Below, piece after piece: positions 36,087 to 45,056 of a DNA stretch of 64,000 bases; the stretch's first letter is position 1, and each line of letters starts with the position of its first letter. The stretch is from an uncultured Aquimarina sp. (GTDB taxonomy: Bacteria > Bacteroidota > Bacteroidia > Flavobacteriales > Flavobacteriaceae), in assembly GCF_947500065.1 (NCBI RefSeq), contig NZ_CANMQT010000007.1:210553-274552 (forward strand). The letters are read 5' to 3'. The notes beneath the pieces are model-generated. The model saw only the letters and a program-made list of their open reading frames with translations. It made no database searches and was not told the DNA's origin. The translations under genes and the position numbers were made by a program.

Positions 36087-36881
36087 TTAAAACCTTCTGT
36101 AATCTTTAGGTAAGAATCCTGTAAGTTGTTTAAAGTTTCTAATAAAATGACTTTGGTCAGTAAAACCGCAATAAAACGCAATTTCAGAAAGGGATAGAGA
36201 GGTATTTTTGATTAGATCAATACTTTTTTTGATTTTTAGCTTTCGTCGATATTCCCCTAAATTACAATGAAAGTATTTTCTGAAATTTTTTGAGATGGTT
36301 ACAGGATGAGCTCCAACTTGTAGTGCAATTTCTTGTAGGGATATTGTCTCATTCCAACTATCATGTAGTAATTGATTAAGCTGTTTTGCCCACATAGGTT
36401 GATAGGTGTTGATTTTTTGTTTTTGGTATGAAACTAATTCGAGTAACAACGTCTGAAGATGCAGGTAATCATATTGATCTTCATAAAGCAGTTCTTTTTG
36501 CATTTTTAAGATCAAAGCTTTGGCATTCACATTGGTCAGAATTGCTTTTTTTATATCTTCTTCTGTGAGCCCATATTCTAGAAGGAAGGAACGTTCAATT
36601 TCTATATTTGCACTTTTTGAAACGGGTAATGGAGAGATCCATTTATGTCGCTCTTCTGAATGATAAAAAAATAGGCTCCCTTCTTTTTTACTATATATAG
36701 TTTGATGTTTGGTTTCTGCCTTTCCTCCTTCAAAAACAAAACAAATATGAAGATTCTCATGATAGTGCCACTCAGGATTGTTTTTGTTTTCTGAATAGAG
36801 TGTATTAGTAATAGTACTGCCTTCTACTTGAGCACTATATATAATATCTCCGGTATATTCTCCTTTATTTAGGACTATCAT
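36087..36881 (-). CDS. AraC-family transcriptional regulator
   Basis: 264 residues. The N-terminal cupin-like sensing domain (about 25-90, 'WHYHENLHICFVFEGGKAET ... EGSLFFYHSEERHKW') precedes a C-terminal double HTH (about 165-262): 'ISLQEIALQVGAHPVTISKNFRKYFHCNLGEYRRKLKIKKS' and 'LSEIAFYCGFTDQSHFIRNFKQLTGFLPKDYRRF'. It is clearly paralogous to the regulator at 38494, sharing 'HPVTISKNFRKYF' and the terminal 'GFLPKDY'. The ligand is unknown. Upstream of the S41 gene and downstream of the DUF6624 gene on the same strand. Confidence 0.93.
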   Translation of the reverse strand: MIVLNKGEYTGDIIYSAQVEGSTITNTLYSENKNNPEWHYHENLHICFVFEGGKAETKHQTIYSKKEGSLFFYHSEERHKWISPLPVSKSANIEIERSFLLEYGLTEEDIKKAILTNVNAKALILKMQKELLYEDQYDYLHLQTLLLELVSYQKQKINTYQPMWAKQLNQLLHDSWNETISLQEIALQVGAHPVTISKNFRKYFHCNLGEYRRKLKIKKSIDLIKNTSLSLSEIAFYCGFTDQSHFIRNFKQLTGFLPKDYRRF

Positions 36882-37086
36882 CTTGCGTATCTTGCTAATT
36901 TGAATTCTCTAAAATATAGAAAACTATTCAAACCTATTTTTATTTTCCTAAATAGATGTTCTTTTAACAACTTAATGATGAATTTTCTTAGATCTATTTT
37001 CTGTAAAGTTTAAAAATATATGATGACTTGATGATTTAATACAAATACGTATAGTTTATATGTTTTATGGTGTATAGTAGTCCTAA

Positions 37087-38448
37087 TTATTTACTTTTTT
37101 CTAGTAGTTCTTTAATAGTTCTCCACTCCTTATGCGCATGTAAATAGGAAAGTTCTTTATTATTGACTATTTGATTTCGATTATCCCATTTTCTCCAGAT
37201 AAGAACTTTTAGAATTCTTAAGCTCTTCTGGTAAGAGATTTCATTGTTTAATGAAATAAGTTTTATAGAAGCCTGAAAAAGTTGTTCATTGCTTATATCT
37301 CCGTGAGCTCCAATTGCTTTAGATAAATATATGTGAGCAGAATCTATTGTTTTTAATCCTACAAAATGTTCAAACTTTTTATAATCTGTCTGAGCATTTT
37401 CATATGTATTTCGTAATTTCTTTTGAGCTTCTAATTTGGAAGGTACATTGTATATAATGCCATGGTAAATTGCTTGAACTTCAATAGGCTCTGGAAGCCC
37501 TAATTCATAGCGTCTTTTGTTTACATTTTCAGGATCTTGTATTGGATAAGGAGTAGTTTCTTTCATGCTTGCGCCATAAGTTTGTTTTTGCCAAGTTTCT
37601 CTAGCAATTCTATCATTTAGTTCAGCATAATAGTTTGGGTCTGTATCATTCTTTAGAAGTGATTGTTCAATTAATGATAAACAAGTTTCTTTGTAAAAAA
37701 CATCAGGGTGATGTTGTGGGATTGCCCAAGCTAGTTTAGCTCCGTATTCTCCTACTAGTTTATATCCTGGCCAACCATGGATATTTACAATACTATCTAA
37801 CTTACTTCTATTTATCTCCCATCTGTTTTCTACTTTTTTAAATAGATCACGATATTCTTGTGCTGTAGCGTTGCTATCCAAAGTACTAATACTTTCTTCA
37901 TATTTTTGTAACTCCTCTTGATCTTTACGATACATTACTTTTAGCTCTTTTAAAACTTCAGGGTTTTGAATAGATTTTAGATGTTCTTCATTTTTCAATT
38001 TTATTTTTTCTAAAATACTTTTCCATTTTAGATCCTTTTGTAAAGATGAAAATTCGGGAATAGAATTAAGTAATTCAGAATCTTTAAAGCCATTATCTGT
38101 AGCACTTTCAATAGAAAGTAATGCTTTTTTATTTTTATTGTTAGCCGTATAGATCATTGCAGCCAATATGTAATTTTCTAAGTTCTTCTTAGGCATCAAT
38201 TCCGTTGCTTCGTATATTTTATCCGCGGCAATTATACTGCGATTTTGATTAAATTCCTGAAAGCCTTGGATCATGAGATTAACCCATTTCTTGTTAGTGT
38301 TTTCGCTTGTTTCACTAATTTTTTGCTGGATTTCACTTTTTTTGTTATTGGTGCACCCGATGATTACTATAGTTAAACAAAAACTTAAGTACAATAATAT
38401 TTGCTGTGTTCTTTGTTGATACATACTGAATAAGATATTTGAATACAA
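37087..38448 (-). CDS. DUF6624 lipoprotein with helical repeats
   Basis: 453 residues; an internal ATG at residue 9 gives a tighter lipoprotein signal, lipobox 'VIIGC'. The N-terminal half is helical and TPR-like ('NKKWVNLMIQGFQEFNQNRSIIAADKIYEATELM'). From about 215 to 320 it shows the DUF6624 pattern: 'IVNIHGWPGYKLVGEYGAKLAWAIPQHHPD', 'YYAELNDRIARETWQKQTYGASM', 'KRRYELGLPEPIE'. The function of DUF6624 is unknown. It lies between two paralogous AraC regulators, which may govern it. Confidence 0.85.
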   Translation of the reverse strand: MYSNILFSMYQQRTQQILLYLSFCLTIVIIGCTNNKKSEIQQKISETSENTNKKWVNLMIQGFQEFNQNRSIIAADKIYEATELMPKKNLENYILAAMIYTANNKNKKALLSIESATDNGFKDSELLNSIPEFSSLQKDLKWKSILEKIKLKNEEHLKSIQNPEVLKELKVMYRKDQEELQKYEESISTLDSNATAQEYRDLFKKVENRWEINRSKLDSIVNIHGWPGYKLVGEYGAKLAWAIPQHHPDVFYKETCLSLIEQSLLKNDTDPNYYAELNDRIARETWQKQTYGASMKETTPYPIQDPENVNKRRYELGLPEPIEVQAIYHGIIYNVPSKLEAQKKLRNTYENAQTDYKKFEHFVGLKTIDSAHIYLSKAIGAHGDISNEQLFQASIKLISLNNEISYQKSLRILKVLIWRKWDNRNQIVNNKELSYLHAHKEWRTIKELLEKSK

Positions 38449-38493
38449 AGAAACAATTCGTCGATAAACTAAAATAGAATGAAATTGGCGTTT

Positions 38494-39312
38494 TTAAACT
38501 TTACTATAATCTTTAGGAAGATATCCTATAATTGATTTAAAGACTCTAGTAAAATGGCTATGATCTGAAAAACCACATAAATATGCTATTTCAGTAATGG
38601 AATATTGGGAAGAACGCAAATAATTAAGAGAGCCGATTACTTTAAGTCGTCTCGTATATTCTCCATATGTATATTGAAAATATTTCCTGAAGTTTTTAGA
38701 AATTGTTGTAGGGTGGATATTACAAAGATGCGCTAATTCTGTAAGGCTTATGTTTTCATTCCATCGATCATTTAAGAGTTCTTCTACTGTTTTCATCCAA
38801 TATGGAAATTTATTTATGTTTTTTAGATTAAAAGATTTTTCCATGAATTCAAGAAACAACATTTCAACTGTAGAGGAAGATTGAGAATCACTATGTTCCA
38901 ATTCACTCATTAAATTTATAAACGTTATTGGCGTGTTTTGATTTTGCTGAATAGCATATTCAATTTCCGATTCTTTATAATTATACTGTTTAAGAAATTT
39001 TTGTTCTAATTCTATACTAATATGTTTAGATGGAAAACTTTTGTAGATATTTTTATGTATTTCATGTGAGTTGTAAAAATTCGTTGAACCCGCATTTCTT
39101 GTTACAACTTTTCCTTTTCTAAATTCGATATTACTTCCATATAAAACAAAACTGATCATTGGGTTCTCATGAAAATGCCATATTCCTGTTTCTAAGGGTG
39201 TATTATATTCGGTTAATCCTATTAACAAGTTCCCATAATCACAGGTTTGATATTTTGGAGCCAAATAATCTCCTTTTTTAAGGGAAACATTTATATGCGT
39301 ATTGCTGTTCAT
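38494..39312 (-). CDS. AraC-family transcriptional regulator
   Basis: 272 residues. Cupin-like N-terminal sensing domain ('WHFHENPMISFVLYGSNIEFRKGKVV ... NAGSTNFYNSHEIHKNIY') and C-terminal AraC HTH pair ('ISLTELAHLCNIHPTTISKNFRKYFQYTYGEYTRRLKV', 'ITEIAYLCGFSDHSHFTRVFKSIIGYLPKDYSKV'). It aligns along its whole length with the regulator at 36087. The two flank the DUF6624 lipoprotein gene; this one is 45 bases upstream of it on the same strand. Ligand unknown. Confidence 0.93.
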   Translation of the reverse strand: MNSNTHINVSLKKGDYLAPKYQTCDYGNLLIGLTEYNTPLETGIWHFHENPMISFVLYGSNIEFRKGKVVTRNAGSTNFYNSHEIHKNIYKSFPSKHISIELEQKFLKQYNYKESEIEYAIQQNQNTPITFINLMSELEHSDSQSSSTVEMLFLEFMEKSFNLKNINKFPYWMKTVEELLNDRWNENISLTELAHLCNIHPTTISKNFRKYFQYTYGEYTRRLKVIGSLNYLRSSQYSITEIAYLCGFSDHSHFTRVFKSIIGYLPKDYSKV

Positions 39313-39477
39313 TTTTTGTAGCTATGCGAAACGTTAAAGATAACAAACCTTGATGATCGAAATTACAAGCATATTTTGTTATATAATGCGTTTTTTTTGA
39401 TACTTAATCTATCCCTATGTATTAATTCAAATTTTACTATTTACTTAATCGATGATAATGTTATTAAGAGCTCGTTT

Positions 39478-39912
39478 TTAATTTCTACATGCACATTCGT
39501 GGTGCTCATTGAGATATGCAATTGTTTCTATGCATAGTTCTTCCAATATTGTGATCTCTATATCAGAAAGTTTTTTAATGTAAATACACGCTTTTCCCAT
39601 TTTGAATTTACCAAAACCCTCTAATAGACGCTTACTTTTTTCAGTTTGTGAGTATACATAAAGTGAAAACTGAGCCTTTCGCGGTGAAAAAGCTATTAAA
39701 GGGGCATCTCCTTCGTGTCCACTGGTGTATTTGTAATGATAACTTCCAAAACCGATAATAGTTGGTCCCCACATTTTAGGGGCAAAACCAGACCATTCAC
39801 TCATTAATTCAATTAATTTATGACTGTCCATTTTTTTTGGGTCATTGTCCACATATGATTTAATAAAATCAAAGACATCGACTTCTGTTTCCATTGTTTT
39901 GTTCTTGGCCAT
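39478..39912 (-). CDS. DUF1801 (YdhG/YjbR-like) protein
   Basis: 144 residues, no signal peptide. Recognisable DUF1801 features are 'VFDFIKSYVDNDPKKMDSHKLIELMSEWSGFAPKMWGPTIIGFGSYHYKY', 'LIAFSPRKAQFSLYVY', 'LLEGFGKFKMGKACIYIKKLSDIEITILEELC'. Family members are small cytoplasmic alpha/beta proteins without a firmly established activity. It stands alone, 165 bases upstream of an AraC gene. Confidence 0.88.
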   Translation of the reverse strand: MAKNKTMETEVDVFDFIKSYVDNDPKKMDSHKLIELMSEWSGFAPKMWGPTIIGFGSYHYKYTSGHEGDAPLIAFSPRKAQFSLYVYSQTEKSKRLLEGFGKFKMGKACIYIKKLSDIEITILEELCIETIAYLNEHHECACRN

Positions 39913-40219
39913 GTTGTTTAAAATTATTTTGTTATTAGCTGTGTGGTTTGATAATTACAGTGCAGGGGCATGAAAAGTAGCTGGTTATAAAGAAACAAAC
40001 TTTTCGGACAGTATAAATATATTAAAAAAGCGCAAGTTTAAATTACTTGCACTTGATTATCATTTTTTTCTACTGTTTGTTAAAGGAACATAGTTTACAT
40101 AAATTAAAGATTAGGTTTCACACTTCATATTTTATTCCAAAGCTTCCTCTTTAAAATCATAAGAATAGCTATAGTTGGAAGCAAATTTCTTAACGTAAAG
40201 TTTCGATTTTAAGACTTTA
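39913..40219. other. Gene-free interval
   Basis: 307 bases between the S41-like gene and the DUF1801 gene, both on the - strand. It contains one terminator hairpin (40024-40052). Nothing else is recognisable. Confidence 0.6.
40024..40052 (-). terminator. Rho-independent terminator after S41-like gene
   Basis: On the - strand, GTGCAAGT pairs with ACTTGCGC (one G-T pair, seven-base loop), followed by six T. It is about 170 bases past the stop of the 40220-41572 gene. Confidence 0.6.
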
Positions 40220-41572
40220 TTAGTTTTGATTAATAATCCACGCTACTATTGGATCTTTATTATCCATATAATCTTTAAAGCTAAGTTTTATTTCTTTATC
40301 TATTTTCAAATTTTTTGCAGCAACTCCATGAAAAAAGTTTGGAAAGTGAGTTCTAAAGATGTTACGTCTATTGTCTTTCCAATCATGCTCTTCTTGGGAG
40401 TTATATATTGTAATACCAGAATTAGGTAATGTACAAGGAACACTTTCTGCCCAAAATTTTAATCTATCGCCAACTTCTTCCCCAACAATGACAATTTTAT
40501 CTTTTGCATAATGTTTTATACGCGCAGCAGTGACTATCCCTGCGGAGTATGTTTTGTTACTTGTGATAAGGTATATCTTTTTATCTTCATTAATAATTTT
40601 AGGAGGTTTTGTTGCTAAATCAGTCACGAAACCATAATTGCCACCGGTATAGAATCGTAAATCAATAACGACGTTGTAATCGGTTTTTGTTTTTAAAACG
40701 TTGGCAAAATCATTAATTTTCCCTTTAAAATCGGGACATTTATCCCAAAAACTATTGATATGAAAATAAGCTGTTTTTTCATCATCATTGAAGGAATAGA
40801 AAACACCTTCTTCAGCGTTTTTTAAATACAAGGGTAAGGTTTCTGTATTTTTTTTAATAAAACTCCAGCTATTCTCATTTGTAGAAATAGGATATAAATT
40901 AGCCCAAGATTCAAACCAATATCTGTCGTTTTTAATCTTTTGTGCTCCAAAATTAACTTCTAAAGTGTCATTGTTTTTTAACAGACTTAGTGTTAAAGAA
41001 TCTTTATTACTGATTCCCATTTCGTGTAAAATTTTTGGGGCAGTAATCAAGTTAAGAGCTTTAAATTTTTGCCATCTATCAATACCAGATAGATAAGGAA
41101 AAAGACTTCTTTCAACTTGCGTAACATCTGTGGAATTTATTTTTAAAACTTTTGAGCCTAAATATTTTGAAGATATACTGTCTGTTTTAACTATGTAAAT
41201 ACCATCAGAAAATCTGTGAAACCTCACAGGTATCTTATCCATTGAAGGAAGAGGTAATGTCGTATGTGCATTATTAGCCATAACGACACATTTAGATAAC
41301 TCTAGATGAATTTGAAAGTCAGATAATTTATCAATCTTTGTTTTTAAATCGGTTAGAATGGCTTTGCAAGAATCTTCTGATTCCTCTGTATATGTTTTTG
41401 CGTTATTAAGAAATTCATCTTCAAAATAATCAATGTCTTCAACCCATTTTTCGTGTCTGGTTTTTTCTGAACTATTGATTGATGCTTGTTGTTTTTTACA
41501 ACTACTACATATAACTAGTACTACTATAACCGTGAGGTGTACTAAGTTTATGGCGGTTTGATTTTTGATCAT
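40220..41572 (-). CDS. S41-like peptidase lipoprotein
   Basis: 450 residues with lipobox 'ICSSC' (Cys25). The core resembles S41 peptidases: 'AYFHINSFWDKC', 'NVVIDLRFYTGGNYGFVTDL', 'IYLITSNKTYSAGIVTAARIKHY' with Ser in TYSAG at the nucleophile position, and 'IVIVGEEVGDRLKFWAE'. The N-terminal part starts 'HEKWVEDIDYFEDEFLNNAKTYTEES'. The substrate is unknown. It is not closely similar to the S41 protein at 34656. The gene stands alone, with its own downstream terminator. Confidence 0.82.
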   Translation of the reverse strand: MIKNQTAINLVHLTVIVVLVICSSCKKQQASINSSEKTRHEKWVEDIDYFEDEFLNNAKTYTEESEDSCKAILTDLKTKIDKLSDFQIHLELSKCVVMANNAHTTLPLPSMDKIPVRFHRFSDGIYIVKTDSISSKYLGSKVLKINSTDVTQVERSLFPYLSGIDRWQKFKALNLITAPKILHEMGISNKDSLTLSLLKNNDTLEVNFGAQKIKNDRYWFESWANLYPISTNENSWSFIKKNTETLPLYLKNAEEGVFYSFNDDEKTAYFHINSFWDKCPDFKGKINDFANVLKTKTDYNVVIDLRFYTGGNYGFVTDLATKPPKIINEDKKIYLITSNKTYSAGIVTAARIKHYAKDKIVIVGEEVGDRLKFWAESVPCTLPNSGITIYNSQEEHDWKDNRRNIFRTHFPNFFHGVAAKNLKIDKEIKLSFKDYMDNKDPIVAWIINQN

Positions 41573-41697
41573 TTTATAGTATATGTTTTTAATCTTTTGA
41601 TTAACGTATGTAATATTTCCTGTACTTTTTTAAGTATGGATTCTTATTTGTTTGACTATATATATTTACGTCGTATAATTATACGAGTATTCTAGTA

Positions 41698-43782
41698 TTA
41701 ATTGTTTAATTTATTAAGAAGTTTTTTTGTTTTTGAATTCCATGGGTTTAGTTTTACTGATTCCTCTAATGCTTCAATGGCTTCTTTTTTTCGATCTAGT
41801 TTCAATAAACAATCCGCATAGTAATCAAGAGTTCGATGTGTATAATATCCTTGCGGGTATAGTTCCATGTTTAATTCGAAGAACTTTATGGCATCGGTGT
41901 ACTTAGTGCTATCGGTAAGTTCTAGTCCGTATTCATTAATTAGGCGTTCAGAAATGGCGTACTCAGAATCTTTATTGTACTCCGTTTTAATGAATTCTAT
42001 TATTTCATCCGTTGATTTTTCTGCTGCTAATTCTGAAATACTTGTTCGGTTAAGCATCAGGTTTCTTAACATCCACCAATAGCGCCAGCTTGGTGTTTTA
42101 CTTCGTTCCGACATCCCAGCATACGTAAGTAAATCCATGTTAGTTTTATGCGCAATAACAATGTTTCTTTTAGGAATTACTGTAATAAATTGCCCACCAT
42201 AGCCACTAGCAGTATAAGCTCCTTCGAAATCAGGGTTGTCATAAAACCGTTCATACAACCACCACATATATCCATATGATTCCTGAACTGGACTTGATTT
42301 GTCTCTTTCTAATCTTTTAGAAACGGTGTCAGTAGAAGTGATGGTGGTTGTTATTTTTTTGATCCAATCCTTTGATACTAGTTGTTTTCCTTTCCAATTC
42401 CCCTCTTGAAGCATTAACTGCCCTATTTTTGCCATATCTCTCGTAGAAAGATGCATGTGATATGCAGAATACCGAGAATTATCCTCATTAACTGTTCTCT
42501 TTTGGTTTTCAATATTCCAATCCTGAAACTCTAACGGAATCGCTAATTGTTGTTCTAATTCTTCATAAACAGTGTTTCCTGATTTCTTTTCAAGGATATA
42601 TCCGGCTACGTTAAAATCCCAGTTGTTATACACAAAATAATCTCCAGGATTTTCACTTCCTCGTTCTTTTATATTCTTTTCATCATATCCACCATTAGCT
42701 GGAACATGAAACACTCCGGATCGAGAAGTAATAATATGATTTATTGTTGCCTTTTTTTCTTTGGATAACAATCCATCATCTTCATCAATCCCTATATCAC
42801 CTATGGTTTGGTCTAGTTTAATGGTTCCATCAGTAACATATTTTCCATACAATATTGCCAAGACACTTTTTCTGCAAGATGCGATATAGCTAATTTCTGA
42901 GATGTCACCATATTCATAAACAATTTTACCTTGTTCAATAATGACCATACTAGTTGTTTGAGATTCATTTTTGATATAGGCTTCTGTTTCATTTAGTTTT
43001 TCTTCAGTGAAACTAGAATTACTTAAAGATTTTGTTTTTTGAAAAGATATACCGTCTTGTAATGAGCTTTTATAAAACCAAGTTTGCGGACTTGCATAAG
43101 AAACCGGAATTGCTATAATCACAATCGTAATAACAGCAATTAGAATTTTTTTGACTTTATATTTTTTATAAATTGATATAAGTACGGTTCTTTTATGAAT
43201 TATTAGGTATGCTACCATTAAGTTAGGCAACCAGCTTAACCATGCCACAATACCGTATGCTGTTGTAAAACTTTCTGTGATTAGCAGAAGGATAGGCAAC
43301 CAAAGTCTTAAGGTTACAGCTCCAAAGGTGCCGGCATAACTATAGAACATTAATTTTTTATGAGCTTCTACGTTTCCTTCTCTAATAGTTGAATATCCAA
43401 AGAAAGTAAGTATTGTCCAAATTACAGCACCTATAGAGAAACCAAGTTTTGGAGATAGTCCACCAGATGCAAACAGCGCAATATAGAATCCAAAAGGTCC
43501 ACTGATAAGAACAGATGCGACATAGATTTTGCCAATGATTTTATGAAAGTTTAAATATTTTGCTCTTAGTTTTTTGCTAAACTGTAGCCATCCAATTAAA
43601 AGGGCAATTCCTCCAAAAGTGATATGCGCATAAAAGGAGATTGTATAGAAATTACTTTGTAAGAGTTCTGCGGATTTTGATAGTAATAATGCGACAGGTT
43701 CGTCGGCCATAATGTACATTACTGGGTAGAAGCTAAAAAAGATGCATAAGCCTCCAAAAAGGATCCAGGCGATTTTTTTCAT
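41698..43782 (-). CDS. Fusion of DUF2306 membrane domain, serine beta-lactamase-like domain and TPR tail
   Basis: 694 residues. Residues 1-205 form about six hydrophobic segments of DUF2306 type ('YAHITFGGIALLIGWLQF', 'NFHKIIGKIYVASVLISGP', 'EAHKKLMFYSYAGTFGAVTLRL'). A further membrane segment follows at 212-230. Residues about 255-575 are a class C beta-lactamase/penicillin-binding-type serine hydrolase with SxxK (Ser302-Cys-Arg-Lys305) and YxN (Tyr385-Asn-Asn387), then 'YTASGYGGQF'. A short TPR-like tail runs 615-694. Topology suggests the hydrolase faces the periplasm. The fusion is unusual to me; peptide or peptidoglycan-related substrates are possible. Confidence 0.87.
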   Translation of the reverse strand: MKKIAWILFGGLCIFFSFYPVMYIMADEPVALLLSKSAELLQSNFYTISFYAHITFGGIALLIGWLQFSKKLRAKYLNFHKIIGKIYVASVLISGPFGFYIALFASGGLSPKLGFSIGAVIWTILTFFGYSTIREGNVEAHKKLMFYSYAGTFGAVTLRLWLPILLLITESFTTAYGIVAWLSWLPNLMVAYLIIHKRTVLISIYKKYKVKKILIAVITIVIIAIPVSYASPQTWFYKSSLQDGISFQKTKSLSNSSFTEEKLNETEAYIKNESQTTSMVIIEQGKIVYEYGDISEISYIASCRKSVLAILYGKYVTDGTIKLDQTIGDIGIDEDDGLLSKEKKATINHIITSRSGVFHVPANGGYDEKNIKERGSENPGDYFVYNNWDFNVAGYILEKKSGNTVYEELEQQLAIPLEFQDWNIENQKRTVNEDNSRYSAYHMHLSTRDMAKIGQLMLQEGNWKGKQLVSKDWIKKITTTITSTDTVSKRLERDKSSPVQESYGYMWWLYERFYDNPDFEGAYTASGYGGQFITVIPKRNIVIAHKTNMDLLTYAGMSERSKTPSWRYWWMLRNLMLNRTSISELAAEKSTDEIIEFIKTEYNKDSEYAISERLINEYGLELTDSTKYTDAIKFFELNMELYPQGYYTHRTLDYYADCLLKLDRKKEAIEALEESVKLNPWNSKTKKLLNKLNN

Positions 43783-43926
43783 TTGATTTAGTTTTTTGAT
43801 TGATATCGCAAAATAAAACGAAAGATCACTTTTTTGGATAGGGCAGAAGTACTAAGGTATAAAGCGTGTTTTTTTAGGTTAAAATGAGAGGTTTAGGTAC
43901 GAAAGAGTATGTTTTAGGTACAAAAA

Positions 43927-44667
43927 TTATAGTGATAGTAAGCTGTTTTTATAATTTTTAGAAACCGGTATTTCTACTTGAGTAAGAGAAACAGTGTTTG
44001 AATCTTTCCAGGATTTAAAATGTGAAGGGTTAATTAAATGTGAACGATGTGTCTGAATTAGAAAATCAAAATCCGATTGGATTTTTTTCAACGAACTACG
44101 AATCAACTTCGTTTTAAGCTGATCTTTTTCCAGAAAGAAAATTTCGACATAATTCTGTGAATTAGAAATACAAATAAGTTCTGATTGTTTAATTTTTAAT
44201 ACATCAAGTTTGTTATCGCCTTTAATAACAATGTCATCGCTTTTTGAAGGAATTAACTTGAGAGAATACTTTCTGGCCGCAAAAAGCAATGGAGTCATAA
44301 TCAAAAAGATATTGAAGATGATTTTTATCAGAAACTCAGAGAAGTCATAAATCCCCTTAACGAATGAACTTTTGTAGTATATATAGGTACTAATAGAATA
44401 CACTAAGTAAAACAGAATGTAGGTGCTGATTTCTAAGGTAATGTTCCATATTGATAGTTTTTGATAGATGATTTTTTGATACCAAATTACCACAGCATAT
44501 GACAGGAATATAAGTATACTAAAGCCGACACTCACATAAATCCATACTTCTAAATCCATGGTGCCATGCTCAAATGGTCTTGCGAAAAAACCAAATAAAA
44601 ATCCCCAAATACTTAGGAGACCTCCAATGATTGTATGATGCTTGATGGATGGATTTAGGGTATTCAT
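43927..44667 (-). CDS. Membrane-anchored LytTR-type DNA-binding regulator
   Basis: 246 residues. Four hydrophobic segments within 1-130 ('HTIIGGLLSIWGFLFGFFA', 'WIYVSVGFSILIFLSYAVVIWY', 'ISTYILFYLVYSISTYIYY', 'IIFNIFLIMTPLLFAA'). The last 95 residues are a LytTR DNA-binding domain ('QSELICISNSQNYVEIFFLEKDQLKTKLIRSSLKKIQSDF', 'LIQTHRSHLINPSH'). There is no receiver domain, so input probably comes through the membrane part. It lies 144 bases upstream of the DUF2306-hydrolase fusion on the same strand and may control it. Confidence 0.9.
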   Translation of the reverse strand: MNTLNPSIKHHTIIGGLLSIWGFLFGFFARPFEHGTMDLEVWIYVSVGFSILIFLSYAVVIWYQKIIYQKLSIWNITLEISTYILFYLVYSISTYIYYKSSFVKGIYDFSEFLIKIIFNIFLIMTPLLFAARKYSLKLIPSKSDDIVIKGDNKLDVLKIKQSELICISNSQNYVEIFFLEKDQLKTKLIRSSLKKIQSDFDFLIQTHRSHLINPSHFKSWKDSNTVSLTQVEIPVSKNYKNSLLSL

Positions 44668-45056
44668 TTTATTGAAATAAATAATTGTTTTTTATTATAA
44701 ACATAGATAAATACTTTTAGAGAATGTTACAGTATTTTATGTAAGCTTTTAATTTTATTCAGAATAACTAGTAATGATGGATACAAAATTAAAGGTTTGT
44801 ATGAAATACACAAATAGTAATTTAATAGTATGTAATGCGATATTTAACATTTGAGTATATTGAGATATACCACTGACTTCGAAATGAATATCAAAGTGAT
44901 CATAAGAATATAGACGCTATTTCAGTTCAAAAGTTTTTGATTTCATTGAATAGGAGACCGTTGTTTGTGTTAACAGTATCAGTAAGCCAATAAAATAAAA
45001 AATCTATCCCTTTTCTTGAATGTATGATAAAAGAAACTCGTTGTTATGAAATATGT
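44668..45056. other. Gene-free interval
   Basis: 389 AT-rich bases between fabV and the LytTR regulator. I see no hairpin, promoter box or convincing small gene in it. Confidence 0.6.
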
